Positions 8,401-15,352 of a stretch of 45,927 nucleotides of DNA are shown in pieces. Within the stretch, counting starts at the first letter, position 1; each line of letters opens with the position of its first letter. The notes under the pieces are model-generated. The model was not told where the DNA came from. It ran no database searches and saw only the letters and a list, made by a program, of their open reading frames with translations. The stretch covers positions 1 to 45,927 of the forward strand of contig DKRJ01000020.1 in NCBI GenBank assembly GCA_002472145.1. Reading direction: 5' to 3'. Position numbers and translations under genes: made by a program. The DNA comes from Clostridiales bacterium UBA7285 (GTDB lineage: Bacteria; Bacillota; Clostridia; Peptostreptococcales; Anaerovoracaceae).

Positions 8401-8753
8401 CTTTGATCGATCAGTTTTCGAAGTTCCTCGATTTCCTGTTCTGTGAGTTTTTCATCCTCTAACAGCGCAGAGAAAAGAGCTTTGCGGGAGCCACCGAAAA
8501 CTTTGTTCAATAATGATACCGCTTCCTTCTTTTGCATTTCTTCCTGTGAAACGAGCGGCGTGCAAATGAAACCGGGATCATCACGTCTTATAAAACCCTT
8601 CGCTTCCAACTTTTTGATTACGGTATAGGTCGTATTCTTATTCCATCCAATGGAATCTGCGGCAATAAGACTGATTTCTTTTGCAGAAAGAGCACCTCGG
8701 CTCCAGATGATTTCCATCACCTTGGCTTCACTGTCAAATAGCTTTTCTTTCAT
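8397..8753 (-). CDS. BlaI/MecI/CopY-family transcriptional repressor
   Basis: This 118-residue protein has the BlaI winged helix: SEAKVMEIIWSRGALSAKEI, then the recognition-helix region WNKNTTYTVIKKLEAKGFI, and a C-terminal dimerisation part (LLEDEKLTEQEIEELRKLIDQ). The KNTTYTVIKKLEAKG block is the family signature. It starts at ATG 8753 behind GGAGGTGCTGCC. It is first in its operon, directly downstream of two tandem dyads that overlap the promoter, so it should repress its own unit until cleaved through the M56 partner. No beta-lactamase gene is nearby. Confidence 0.92.
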   Translation of the reverse strand: MKEKLFDSEAKVMEIIWSRGALSAKEISLIAADSIGWNKNTTYTVIKKLEAKGFIRRDDPGFICTPLVSQEEMQKKEAVSLLNKVFGGSRKALFSALLEDEKLTEQEIEELRKLIDQR

Positions 8754-8767
8754 GGCAGCACCTCCAG

Positions 8768-8812
8768 ACTATTTTCATAGTCTATACTAACGCAATAGTC
8801 CAGCTTTGCCAA
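8768..8812 (-). promoter_or_regulatory. blaI promoter with two tandem ACTA-N6-TAGT operators
   Basis: On the minus strand, TTGGCA (8807-8812) and TAGTAT (8784-8789) are spaced by 17 bp. Two copies of the same dyad, ACTA-N6-TAGT, lie at 8786-8799 (between -35 and -10 and entering the -10) and 8768-8781 (near the start of transcription). Their centres are 18 bp apart. BlaI-type repressors bind short dyads over their own promoter, so these are very probable operators. Confidence 0.75.
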
Positions 8813-9541
8813 GTGTTCATTTTCGAATTCTTTGCAAAACAGAAACCGGTTCTCTATGTCTCCATACTGATTACAAAAAAATGAAAAGGCATTATCAACG
8901 AAGTGCTTGTTTCTCAAATACGTGAGTCCACCGTTTTACAAAAAACGCGCAGCTCGGACGAAGTACGATCTCTGGGTTTGGGATGTGGTCCCAACGAGCT
9001 TGTGCCGAAAAACGCGCGGATCCGGATCGGAACACTGCTTGCCACATCTTAACCATCCATCCGGACACTGCTCGCAAATTTGAAAAATGGCGGTCGGCAC
9101 CCTGCTTGCCATTTTGCAACGTAGAGGCCTACTGTGCAAACGACTGCAGACTATTACGAGTCTGCATTGCTTGCCAAGTACTGAAAAACTGACAAGACAT
9201 GGGGTTGACGGCTGGAACCGTCAACCGCGTCTGAACGTATTGACAGTTCAAAACCGTGCTGGTATATTTGTATCGGTCCTGAAAAGGATCTTTGGGGATC
9301 AGGCCAGACCTGATTCGTTGGATCGGTTCCCGTTCCTGACATTATGTGGGATCTCGATTTGGGTATCTGTCCGATGGGATGGATACGGTAAGGCTGCATC
9401 AGGGCGGCCGTCGGCTGTTTGATAGCCGGGTTACATAGAAGCATATCTATTGGGCGGACTCTTTGGGTTCGTCTATCGGTGCGTTTCTATGTGACCCGGC
9501 TCTTTTTGTCCGGAATTATCAAAAAAAGGAGAACAGCCAAA
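8813..9541. other. 729-bp non-coding stretch rich in inverted repeats
   Basis: I see no convincing gene here; the open frames on both strands lack ribosome-binding sites and family features. The stretch carries many inverted repeats: GATGTGG/CCACATC (8982-8988, 9042-9048), AAAATGGC/GCCATTTT (9084-9091, 9108-9115), GCAGACT/AGTCTGC (9146-9152, 9159-9165), GGTTGACGG/CCGTCAACC (9203-9211, 9218-9226) and ATCAGG/CCTGAT (9298-9303, 9309-9314). A loose motif like CACTGCTTGCCA recurs about four times between 9030 and 9175. It lies just upstream of a TnpW-recombinase unit and may be that element's end, leader or transfer origin. Confidence 0.5.
9424..9507 (+). terminator. attenuator-like long hairpin upstream of tnpW
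   Basis: A 17-bp stem (9424-9440 with 9485-9501, one G-T wobble) encloses a 44-nt loop that can itself fold (GGACTC with GGGTTC), and TCTTTTTG follows at once. This looks like a Rho-independent terminator placed about 35 nt before the tnpW start rather than after a gene. That position suggests attenuation of the TnpW-recombinase unit. Confidence 0.6.
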
Positions 9542-9736
9542 ATGAGAGAAATGAAAACCAATGAGTCCGGTCACATCACGGTCAGAAATCTTTCGGCCTA
9601 TTGGATCCCGGAGATCAAGGTCGAACGTGAGATCCATGGAACCGTCTACACCGTCACCGGCAGCTTTGAGGGAAATGAGTTTCTGGAAAAGAAGCTTACC
9701 CGCATTTTGCTGAAAAATGTGGAGGATGCCAAATGA
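9542..9736 (+). CDS. TnpW-like transposon-encoded small protein
   Basis: This 64-residue protein starts at ATG 9542 behind AAAAAAAGGAGA. Its C-terminal half, with VEREIHGTVYTVTGSFEG followed by LEKKLTRILL, matches my memory of the TnpW family: a short two-stranded segment ending in a helix, encoded just before TnpX-type serine recombinases of Tn4451-like elements. Function in the family is not established. The stop codon overlaps the ATG of a 21-codon frame (9733-9798), which may simply couple translation to the recombinase start at 9815. Confidence 0.6.
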   Translation: MREMKTNESGHITVRNLSAYWIPEIKVEREIHGTVYTVTGSFEGNEFLEKKLTRILLKNVEDAK

Positions 9737-9814
9737 CAAACATGAAAAAAAACGGTTATAATGGCACCAGCCAATCCTGTGCAGACAGTTGCCCCTGAAA
9801 AGGAGGAAACAGAA

Positions 9815-11452
9815 ATGTTAAGGGCAACTGATAAAATCACAGCACTATACTGCCGTCTGTCCCAGGAGGACGAGAGACTTGGCGAGTCACTGTCCATTGA
9901 AAATCAAAAAAGGATCTTAGAGACCTACTGTAAGGAACACCATTTCGCAAATCCGGTTTTCTTTGTCGATGACGGATACAGCGGAACCGACTTCGACCGT
10001 CCCGGCTTTCAGGCCATGTTGGAAGAAATCGAGTCTGACCATGTGGCGGTACTTTTGACAAAAGACCTTTCTCGTCTTGGACGCAATTCCACGATGACGG
10101 GGATGTTCATCAACATCACTTTTGCAAAACATGATGTCCGCTATATTGCCATCAATGACAATTTCGATTCTGCCAATCAGAACAGTGTGGACAATGACTT
10201 CACCGGGATCCGGATGTGGTTCAATGAGTTCTATGCCAGGGACACCAGTCGATAGATCCGCGCGGTCAACAAGGCCAAGGGTGAACGGGGCGAACATTTG
10301 ACGAACCATCCGCCCTTCGGGTATATCAAAGATCCAGAGAATCCTAAACAGTGGATCGTTGATAAAGAGGCTGCCAAGGTCGTCAGGCACATCTTCGATC
10401 TCTGCATGGAAGGCCGTGGACCGATGCAGATCGCAAAGCAGCTTCGGGAAGAAAAGGTTTTGACGATCATCGCCTATAGACAGAAAGCCGGGCTGACGAT
10501 CGACAGGCCCATGCCAGAGGATCCGTATTTCTGGAACGAGAGCACCATCGTACACATTCTGGAACAGCGTGAGTATACCGGTTGTACCGTAAACTTCAAG
10601 ACGTACACTAATTCGATTTGAGACAAGAAGCAGCGGGATAATCCTATCGAAAAGCAGGCTATCTTCTACAACACTCAACCGGCGATCATAGATCAGGAAG
10701 TGTTCGAAAAGGTCCAGGAGATTCGGTCACAGAGGCACCGTCGGACAAAGACCGGCAAATCTCATATGTTTTCCGGGCTGGTCTATTGTGCGGACTGCAA
10801 GGCTAAGATGCGGTACTGTACCACGAAGTATTTTGAAGCTCGTCAGGATCATTTCGTCTGTGCTAACTACCGAAGCAACACCGGCTCATGCTCTGCTCAC
10901 TTCATTCGGGCGGTCGTTCTGGAAAAGATGGTATGGGAACATCTTAGGGAAGTCGTTTGGTATGTAGGTCACTATGAGAGTCACTTTAGGTCAATCATGG
11001 AGTCCAGATTACAGGCTGAAAGCAAAGCGGCCATTCGGGTAAAACGGAAGCAGCTGGAAAAGGATGAGAAGCGTATTCAGGAACTTGATCGTCTGTTCAT
11101 CCGCCTGTATGAGGACAATGTGGCTTCCCGGATCAGTGATGATCGCTTCACTATGATGAGCCAGGCCTATGAGATCGAACAGTATGATCTGAAAGCGGAA
11201 GCAGAAGTCTTACGGCAGGAAATCGAAATACAGGAACAACAGAACCAGAATCTTGAACAGTTCATTCAGAAGGTCAGAAAGCACACAGAGCTGACAGAAT
11301 TAACGCCTTACGCGGCTCATGAGCTGATAAAGGCAATCTATGTCGGGGCTCCTGATAAAAGCAGCGGAAAGCGCCGTCAGAGCATCCATATCTGCTATGA
11401 TCTGATCGGGTTCATTCCGCTGAGTGAACTGATGGCACAGGAAATGGCATGA
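9815..11452 (+). pseudogene. TnpX-type large serine recombinase, interrupted by two in-frame stops
   Basis: One continuous reading frame encodes a TnpX-like recombinase but is broken by TAG at 10253-10255 and TGA at 10619-10621, with no frameshift. The catalytic serine is in YCRLSQED; LLTKDLSRLGRN and the DFTGIRMWFNEFYARDTSR block follow. After the first stop comes IRAVNKAKGERGEHLTNHPPFGY, the usual continuation, where relatives have Lys (AAG to TAG). The second stop falls in NSI-stop-DKKQRDNP. A zinc ribbon (CADCKAKM ... CANYRSNTGSC) and coiled coil follow. Start ATG 9815 has AAGGAGG upstream. The N-terminal 146 residues may still be made. Both stops look like simple point mutations. Confidence 0.85.
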
Positions 11453-11473
11453 CCCGAAGATCATGCCATTTCC
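11440..11473. repeat. perfect 13-bp inverted repeat across the recombinase stop codon
   Basis: GGAAATGGCATGA (11440-11452) and TCATGCCATTTCC (11461-11473) are exact complements around an 8-nt loop. The left arm contains the last codons and the TGA of the recombinase frame. No T-run follows, so it is not a standard Rho-independent terminator. It could be a transposon end structure or an mRNA-stabilising hairpin. Confidence 0.7.
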
Positions 11474-11538
11474 AGAAAACTATAAAACTGTCTTATGCGC
11501 CCCGGCCTGATGGCCTGAGGGTTTTGATTTTTATCGAG

Positions 11539-11943
11539 TCATAATCCCAACTTTGATTTCAGCGCTTCCTGCAGAGTCTGTGAGAAGTTTATGCCTGCAG
11601 CGGTGGCGGATTCGTTCAGCCAGCTCGGAATGGTGCAGTTCTTTTTTACGACCCGATTGTCATGCCGGCGCCTGTACTCATCGACGTCGATATCGACTAA
11701 GGTCAGGATACCATCTGAGTAGTCGAAATCCTTATCTGCATCTTCTTTAGCGATTTTTATCGCCCGGGCATAATCAGAAGGCGCAGGAGGATCGGAATCC
11801 AGCGTCCTGCAGCCAATCGCGTCTCTTGCCATTACGATCGCGTCCGCATAGTTCCTGCCTTCTGTATAGATCATGAAATCGGGTATAAAAACCAAATAAT
11901 CTCGTTTATTTCTTTTGATAAGTACTGGATATGCTATTATCAT
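11539..11943 (-). CDS. hicB: HicB-family antitoxin
   Basis: The 134-residue product resembles HicB antitoxins. The N-terminal half is the partly degraded RNase H-like fold (AYPVLIKRNKRDYLVFIPDF ... GRNYADAIVMARDAIG), and the C-terminal half has an RHH-like DNA-binding segment (NCTIPSWLNESATAAGINFSQTLQEALKSKL). It normally neutralises the HicA RNase and represses its own promoter. A strong ribosome-binding site (GAAGGGAGGG) precedes ATG 11943. Only a 21-codon remnant of hicA remains upstream, so this antitoxin appears to be an orphan. The promoter and operator are intact, so it is probably still expressed. Confidence 0.85.
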   Translation of the reverse strand: MIIAYPVLIKRNKRDYLVFIPDFMIYTEGRNYADAIVMARDAIGCRTLDSDPPAPSDYARAIKIAKEDADKDFDYSDGILTLVDIDVDEYRRRHDNRVVKKNCTIPSWLNESATAAGINFSQTLQEALKSKLGL

Positions 11944-11967
11944 GAGTGTTTCCCTCCCTTCTTAATA

Positions 11968-12033
11968 TTATTCCAGTCCCCACTTTTTGATGATTTTCCT
12001 CGCTGTGGTCTCATTGATTTCTCTGCGTTTCAT
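11968..12033 (-). pseudogene. hicA C-terminal remnant
   Basis: A 21-codon frame (MKRREINETTARKIIKKWGL, then Glu and TAA) lies directly upstream of hicB. It matches the C-terminal end of long HicA toxins, which typically finish with ...HREINE-TARKIIK-WGL. The double-stranded RNA-binding fold and the catalytic His are gone. The promoter abuts this stub, so an internal deletion probably removed the toxic part. It may now serve as a short leader ORF; no good ribosome-binding site is visible. Confidence 0.6.
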
Positions 12034-12052
12034 TATATTTCTTACACCATTG

Positions 12053-12081
12053 ATTATACGCATTTAAGGCGTATATGTCAA
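12053..12081 (-). promoter_or_regulatory. hicAB promoter with dyad operator inside the spacer
   Basis: On the minus strand a consensus promoter is present: TTGACA (12076-12081), 17 bp, TATAAT (12053-12058). The dyad TATACGC/GCGTATA (12069-12075 and 12055-12061) occupies the spacer and enters the -10. This fits HicB autorepression through its RHH-like C-terminus. Confidence 0.8.
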
Positions 12082-12104
12082 GAGGAGAAAGATGAAGGTC
12101 GGAA

Positions 12105-12135
12105 TAAAAAAACCTGCCTTTCGCTAAAGGCAGGT
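12105..12135 (-). terminator. Rho-independent terminator of the DUF362 gene
   Basis: ACCTGCCTTT (12112-12121) and AAAGGCAGGT (12126-12135) form a perfect 10-bp stem with a 4-nt loop. On the minus strand a run of seven T follows (12105-12111 region), so it ends transcription coming from the minus-strand gene at 12239. Confidence 0.9.
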
Positions 12136-12238
12136 CTGATAAATCAAGTTTCAAGGAACTATCGGCCGAATCGCCCGACATGAGCCAGACAGGCCGGCTG
12201 AACCTTCCGGACCGACCGGGCAGCCCGGAACGCCCGCT

Positions 12239-13237
12239 CTATTTCTGCCCGAAAGGTTTCAAGTCCCGGACGGCGTCCTTCGGGTATATGCGGCGCTCTC
12301 CGTTGTCCAGGTCGATCAAAACGTATCTGTCGCATCCCATACCCAGCTCTTTCATATAGCTGAGCTGGCGCAGGCCGTGGCGCGATTCGATGCGCTCGAC
12401 CATGTCGTGATGCTCGTCTTCGCGCATCGCGTAGATGATGTCGACGCAGGCCTGATCCACGGCGAGGATGTCTGTAGACGAGAGAATGCCGACGTCCGGA
12501 GTGACCACCGGAGCAGCCGCGACGCCTTCGCAGTCGCAGGAGACGGACATGTTCCGCATGACGTTTACGAAGGTGATGCGTGGAGCGAAATAGTCGACCG
12601 TCGCCTTTGCTGATTCCATCATCCTCTCCATGAACTCTTCTTTGCCGATGCTCCACTGATCGGAAGATCCCTCCTCGGTGTGGATCATCTTTTTTCCGAT
12701 GCGGCCGTCAGCGCAGCCGATGCCGATGTTTTTTGCCGATCCGCCGAAGCCGCCCTGCGTGTGGCCTTTGAAATGCGTCAAAACGAAGAGCGAGTCGTAG
12801 TTAAGCATGTGGCTGCCGACGGACATTTCCTTGAACCAGTTTCCGCCTTTTACGGGGATCATCGCGGTGCCTTCCTCGTCCATGATGTCGACTGGAGCGA
12901 ACGTCCAGCCGTTGACTTTAAGGGTCTCGCGGTGCTGCTCGGTCGTGTAGCGGTCGCCCTCGTAGTATGTATTGGTCTCGACTATCGTCGCGTCCGGAAG
13001 ATGATCGGCCATAAGGTCACGGACCCACGGGCGCGGGATGATGTTCGGGCCGTGCTGCTCGCCTGTATGGAGCTTGACGGCGACCCTGCCTGTGATGTTT
13101 TGATTTACTTTCGCGTAGGCTTTCTCAAGGCCGGCCGCGGACAGGTCGCGTGTGAAATATACGATCGATTCGTTCCCCGTGCGCTCATCGTACGGAACAT
13201 AGCGGTCGCCGTTCTGGCCTGGAAGATTGATATTCAT
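12239..13237 (-). CDS. DUF362 domain-containing protein
   Basis: This 332-residue protein matches the DUF362 family, with recognisable segments such as VAVKLHTGEQHGPNIIPRPWVRDL, ATIVETNTYYEGDRYTTEQH, FVLTHFKGHTQGGFGGSAKNIGIGCADG and the C-terminal VDQACVDIIY region. Many DUF362 proteins are fused to a ferredoxin domain; this one has no CxxCxxC cluster after the core. The biochemical function of the family is not established. The start at ATG 13237 has AAAGGAGT upstream. It follows the PPK2 gene on the same strand with a 72-bp gap and ends at its own terminator, so the two may be cotranscribed. Confidence 0.85.
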   Translation of the reverse strand: MNINLPGQNGDRYVPYDERTGNESIVYFTRDLSAAGLEKAYAKVNQNITGRVAVKLHTGEQHGPNIIPRPWVRDLMADHLPDATIVETNTYYEGDRYTTEQHRETLKVNGWTFAPVDIMDEEGTAMIPVKGGNWFKEMSVGSHMLNYDSLFVLTHFKGHTQGGFGGSAKNIGIGCADGRIGKKMIHTEEGSSDQWSIGKEEFMERMMESAKATVDYFAPRITFVNVMRNMSVSCDCEGVAAAPVVTPDVGILSSTDILAVDQACVDIIYAMREDEHHDMVERIESRHGLRQLSYMKELGMGCDRYVLIDLDNGERRIYPKDAVRDLKPFGQK

Positions 13238-13309
13238 ACGGACTCCTTTCTGCCACCCCGGGCATGCGCCGGCGTCTGCGTTTAGGGCGCGAGCGGATCT
13301 GTGTCTGTG

Positions 13310-14194
13310 CTATTTTTCGCTTTCGATAATTTTATTAAGCGCCTCTCTGCACGCCGGGAATTCTTCCCGTTCTTCGTGAGGGACGGCAGGATACTTAGGC
13401 TTGCATTTCTTAAGCTGGTCGGCGATTATCTCGACAAAGAGATAGCGAGTGTACCAGCGCTGGTTGCCCGGCAGAACATACCACGGCGAGTGTTCGGTGC
13501 CCGTCGCGTTGATGACTTTATCGAAACACTTCATGTAGTCGTCGTATTTATCGAGGACTTCGATGTCTTCGGCGCGGAATTTCCAGCTTTTGTCCGGGAC
13601 GTCCAGACGCTCCAGCATCTGGGTGGCTTCCTCTTTTTTCGTCACATGCAGGAAGATCTTCACCATGCGGAAACTGTTCTCGTACAGGTATTCCTCGAAG
13701 CCGCGGACCTGCTGATACCGCTTTTTAAAGAACGCGCTGCCGCTGTCGTCTGCGATCCTCTCGGCCATTTTATAGTTTTTCCGGATGCCTTCGACGTCGA
13801 CGGTGACGAGGTCCTCGTAGTGGCTCCTGTTCAGGACGGCGATCTCACCCTTGCGAGGCAGGTCCTTATGGATCCGCCAAAGATAGTCGTGCGCGAGTTC
13901 GTCCTGAGTAGGGGCCTTATAATAGTGGACTTTCACGCCCTGCGGGTTCATGCCGGAAAAAACGTGAGCTATAGTCGAGTCCTTTCCGGAAGCGTCCAGC
14001 GCCTGAACGACAAAGATCAGACCTTCGCGGGCGTCGGCGCGGAAAGCGTCGTCGAGTTTGACGATGTCTTCTTTCAGAGCGGCGTATTTCCGTTCGATCT
14101 CCTCGCGGGAAACCCCGTCCGAATTCGAGTTCACGGGGAGTCTGCGTATGTCGACGTTCTTTGAGCCGTCTACCTTATACTTATCTGCTTTCAT
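13310..14194 (-). CDS. polyphosphate kinase 2 family protein (PPK2)
   Basis: The 294-residue protein carries the PPK2 signatures: Walker A-like VVQALDASGKDSTIAHVFSG, the KAPTQDELAHDYLWRIHK block and the Walker B-like NRSHYED motif, with the lid RWYTRYLFVEIIADQL near the end. PPK2 enzymes transfer phosphate from polyphosphate to nucleotides; one-domain members close to this pattern phosphorylate AMP or ADP, but I cannot decide the class by eye. I choose ATG 14194 because AGGAGG lies 7 nt upstream; an in-frame ATG at 14224 has no such site. Confidence 0.9.
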   Translation of the reverse strand: MKADKYKVDGSKNVDIRRLPVNSNSDGVSREEIERKYAALKEDIVKLDDAFRADAREGLIFVVQALDASGKDSTIAHVFSGMNPQGVKVHYYKAPTQDELAHDYLWRIHKDLPRKGEIAVLNRSHYEDLVTVDVEGIRKNYKMAERIADDSGSAFFKKRYQQVRGFEEYLYENSFRMVKIFLHVTKKEEATQMLERLDVPDKSWKFRAEDIEVLDKYDDYMKCFDKVINATGTEHSPWYVLPGNQRWYTRYLFVEIIADQLKKCKPKYPAVPHEEREEFPACREALNKIIESEK

Positions 14195-14229
14195 CTGTTT
14201 TCCTCCTATCCCAACTGTTCTCATAGAAT

Positions 14230-14258
14230 ATTTTACGGCAGCGCGGCGGCGCTTTCAA
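14230..14258 (-). promoter_or_regulatory. promoter for the PPK2 gene
   Basis: On the minus strand, TTGAAA (14253-14258) and TAAAAT (14230-14235) are spaced by 17 bp, leaving a short leader before ATG 14194. Confidence 0.65.
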
Positions 14259-14301
14259 CTTTTTGTTTTTGAAAAAATGCACAAAAACAGCGATTTTCCT
14301 C

Positions 14302-14329
14302 TTGCTTTATCGCTTTAGCATGCTATCAT
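14302..14329 (+). promoter_or_regulatory. candidate promoter for the amino-acid ABC transporter operon
   Basis: TTGCTT (14302-14307) and TATCAT (14324-14329) are spaced by 16 bp, about 115 nt before the binding-protein start. The sequence match is moderate, but it is the best candidate in the divergent gap. I see no clear operator. Confidence 0.4.
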
Positions 14330-14445
14330 AGTAAAGTAACGTGACGAGAGCGGGACCGCGAAATAAAAAAAATATTCCGCCCGACGTTTCACCAAAGGGG
14401 TAATCAAATAGATCAGAAGGGGAAATCTGAGACAGGAGAAAGAAA

Positions 14446-15348
14446 ATGAAGAAGATCAAAAAAATCGCTTGTATGCTTATCTCGTTTGCGCTCGTATTCG
14501 CGCTCTGCGCCTGCGGCGATTCAGGCAGCGGGACGAGCGACGGCTCGGGGTCGGGCGACGGCGGCTCGGGAACGGACGCCGGAACTTCAGGCAAATACCG
14601 CATCCTGGACGAGAAGATCTCGACAGAGCAGTACGCCATCGGCTTCAAGAAGGGGAACACGGAGCTGAGGGACGCAGTTCAGGCGGCTGTATATCAACTG
14701 CTGGACGAAGGCACGATCGAGGAGGTCGCTTCAAAGTATTCGGATTACAATCTGAATGAGATGCTCTGCCTCAACGCGGCTGACGCCACGACGTTCGACA
14801 AAGACAGCGCAAGCGATGAATTCAAGTCGCGCACGCAGTTCGTCGTCGGTTTTGACGCTGAATATCCGCCGTACGGATACAAGGACGAGAGCGGCGGTTA
14901 CACCGGCTTTGATCTGGAACTCGCTCAGGCAGTGTGTGACATCTACGGCTGGGAACTCGTAAAGCAGCCTATCGACTGGGACGCGAAGGACATGGAACTG
15001 AACTCTGGCGCAATCGACTGCATCTGGAACGGCTTCACGATCACCGGCCGCGAGGATGACTACACATGGACCGTACCGTACGTGGACAACAGCATCGTCG
15101 TGCTCGTTCCGGCTGATTCAGATATCCAGACGCTGGATGATCTCGCCGGAAAGAACGTCGTGACGCAGGCTGATTCGTCCGCTCTGACGGCGCTTCAGGA
15201 AGACCGCAAGGATCTTGCCGATACGTTCGCGAGCCTCGAGCAGACGGCCGACTACAACACAGCCGTTCTCAACATGAATTCGGGGATGGCCGACGCGGTC
15301 GCGATAGACATCGGAGTCGCCATGTATTACATTTCCAACGCGGAGTAG
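14446..15348 (+). CDS. amino-acid ABC transporter substrate-binding lipoprotein, apparently circularly permuted
   Basis: This 300-residue lipoprotein (lipobox LCAC, Cys23, then a Gly/Ser linker) belongs to solute-binding protein family 3. The parts are in an unusual order. Residues ~50-109 (YRILDEKISTEQYAIGFKKG, then NTELRDAVQAA and EGTIEEVASKY) are what normally ends such a protein. Residues ~131-300 (FVVGFDAEYPPYGY, GFDLELAQAV, DCIWNGFTITGRE, SDIQTLDDLAGKNVVTQ, MADAVAIDIGVAMYYIS) are the normal beginning and middle, and the protein stops exactly where the C-terminal lobe would follow. The order is therefore C-part, linker, N-part. Permease and ATPase follow. Both halves are well preserved, so this looks functional. 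Confidence 0.85.
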   Translation: MKKIKKIACMLISFALVFALCACGDSGSGTSDGSGSGDGGSGTDAGTSGKYRILDEKISTEQYAIGFKKGNTELRDAVQAAVYQLLDEGTIEEVASKYSDYNLNEMLCLNAADATTFDKDSASDEFKSRTQFVVGFDAEYPPYGYKDESGGYTGFDLELAQAVCDIYGWELVKQPIDWDAKDMELNSGAIDCIWNGFTITGREDDYTWTVPYVDNSIVVLVPADSDIQTLDDLAGKNVVTQADSSALTALQEDRKDLADTFASLEQTADYNTAVLNMNSGMADAVAIDIGVAMYYISNAE

Positions 15349-15352
15349 GTCA

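Noticed and set aside
8895..9444. Several short open frames on both strands in the hairpin-rich block
   Set aside because: No ribosome-binding sites, no recognisable motifs, and they overlap many inverted repeats.
10253..10621. Reading the TAG as pyrrolysine or the TGA as tryptophan/selenocysteine in the recombinase
   Set aside because: Other genes in the window end with TAG and TGA as ordinary stops, no SECIS-like element is evident, and serine recombinases have no such residues. Point mutations in a decaying gene are simpler.
13301..14164. 287-residue plus-strand open frame
   Set aside because: Antisense to the PPK2 gene with its full motifs; no ribosome-binding site or family features.
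14446..14800. The N-terminal piece of the binding protein as a leftover of a second gene
   Set aside because: It is in frame with a proper signal peptide and linker, both halves are well preserved and nothing is duplicated, so a permuted single gene fits better.
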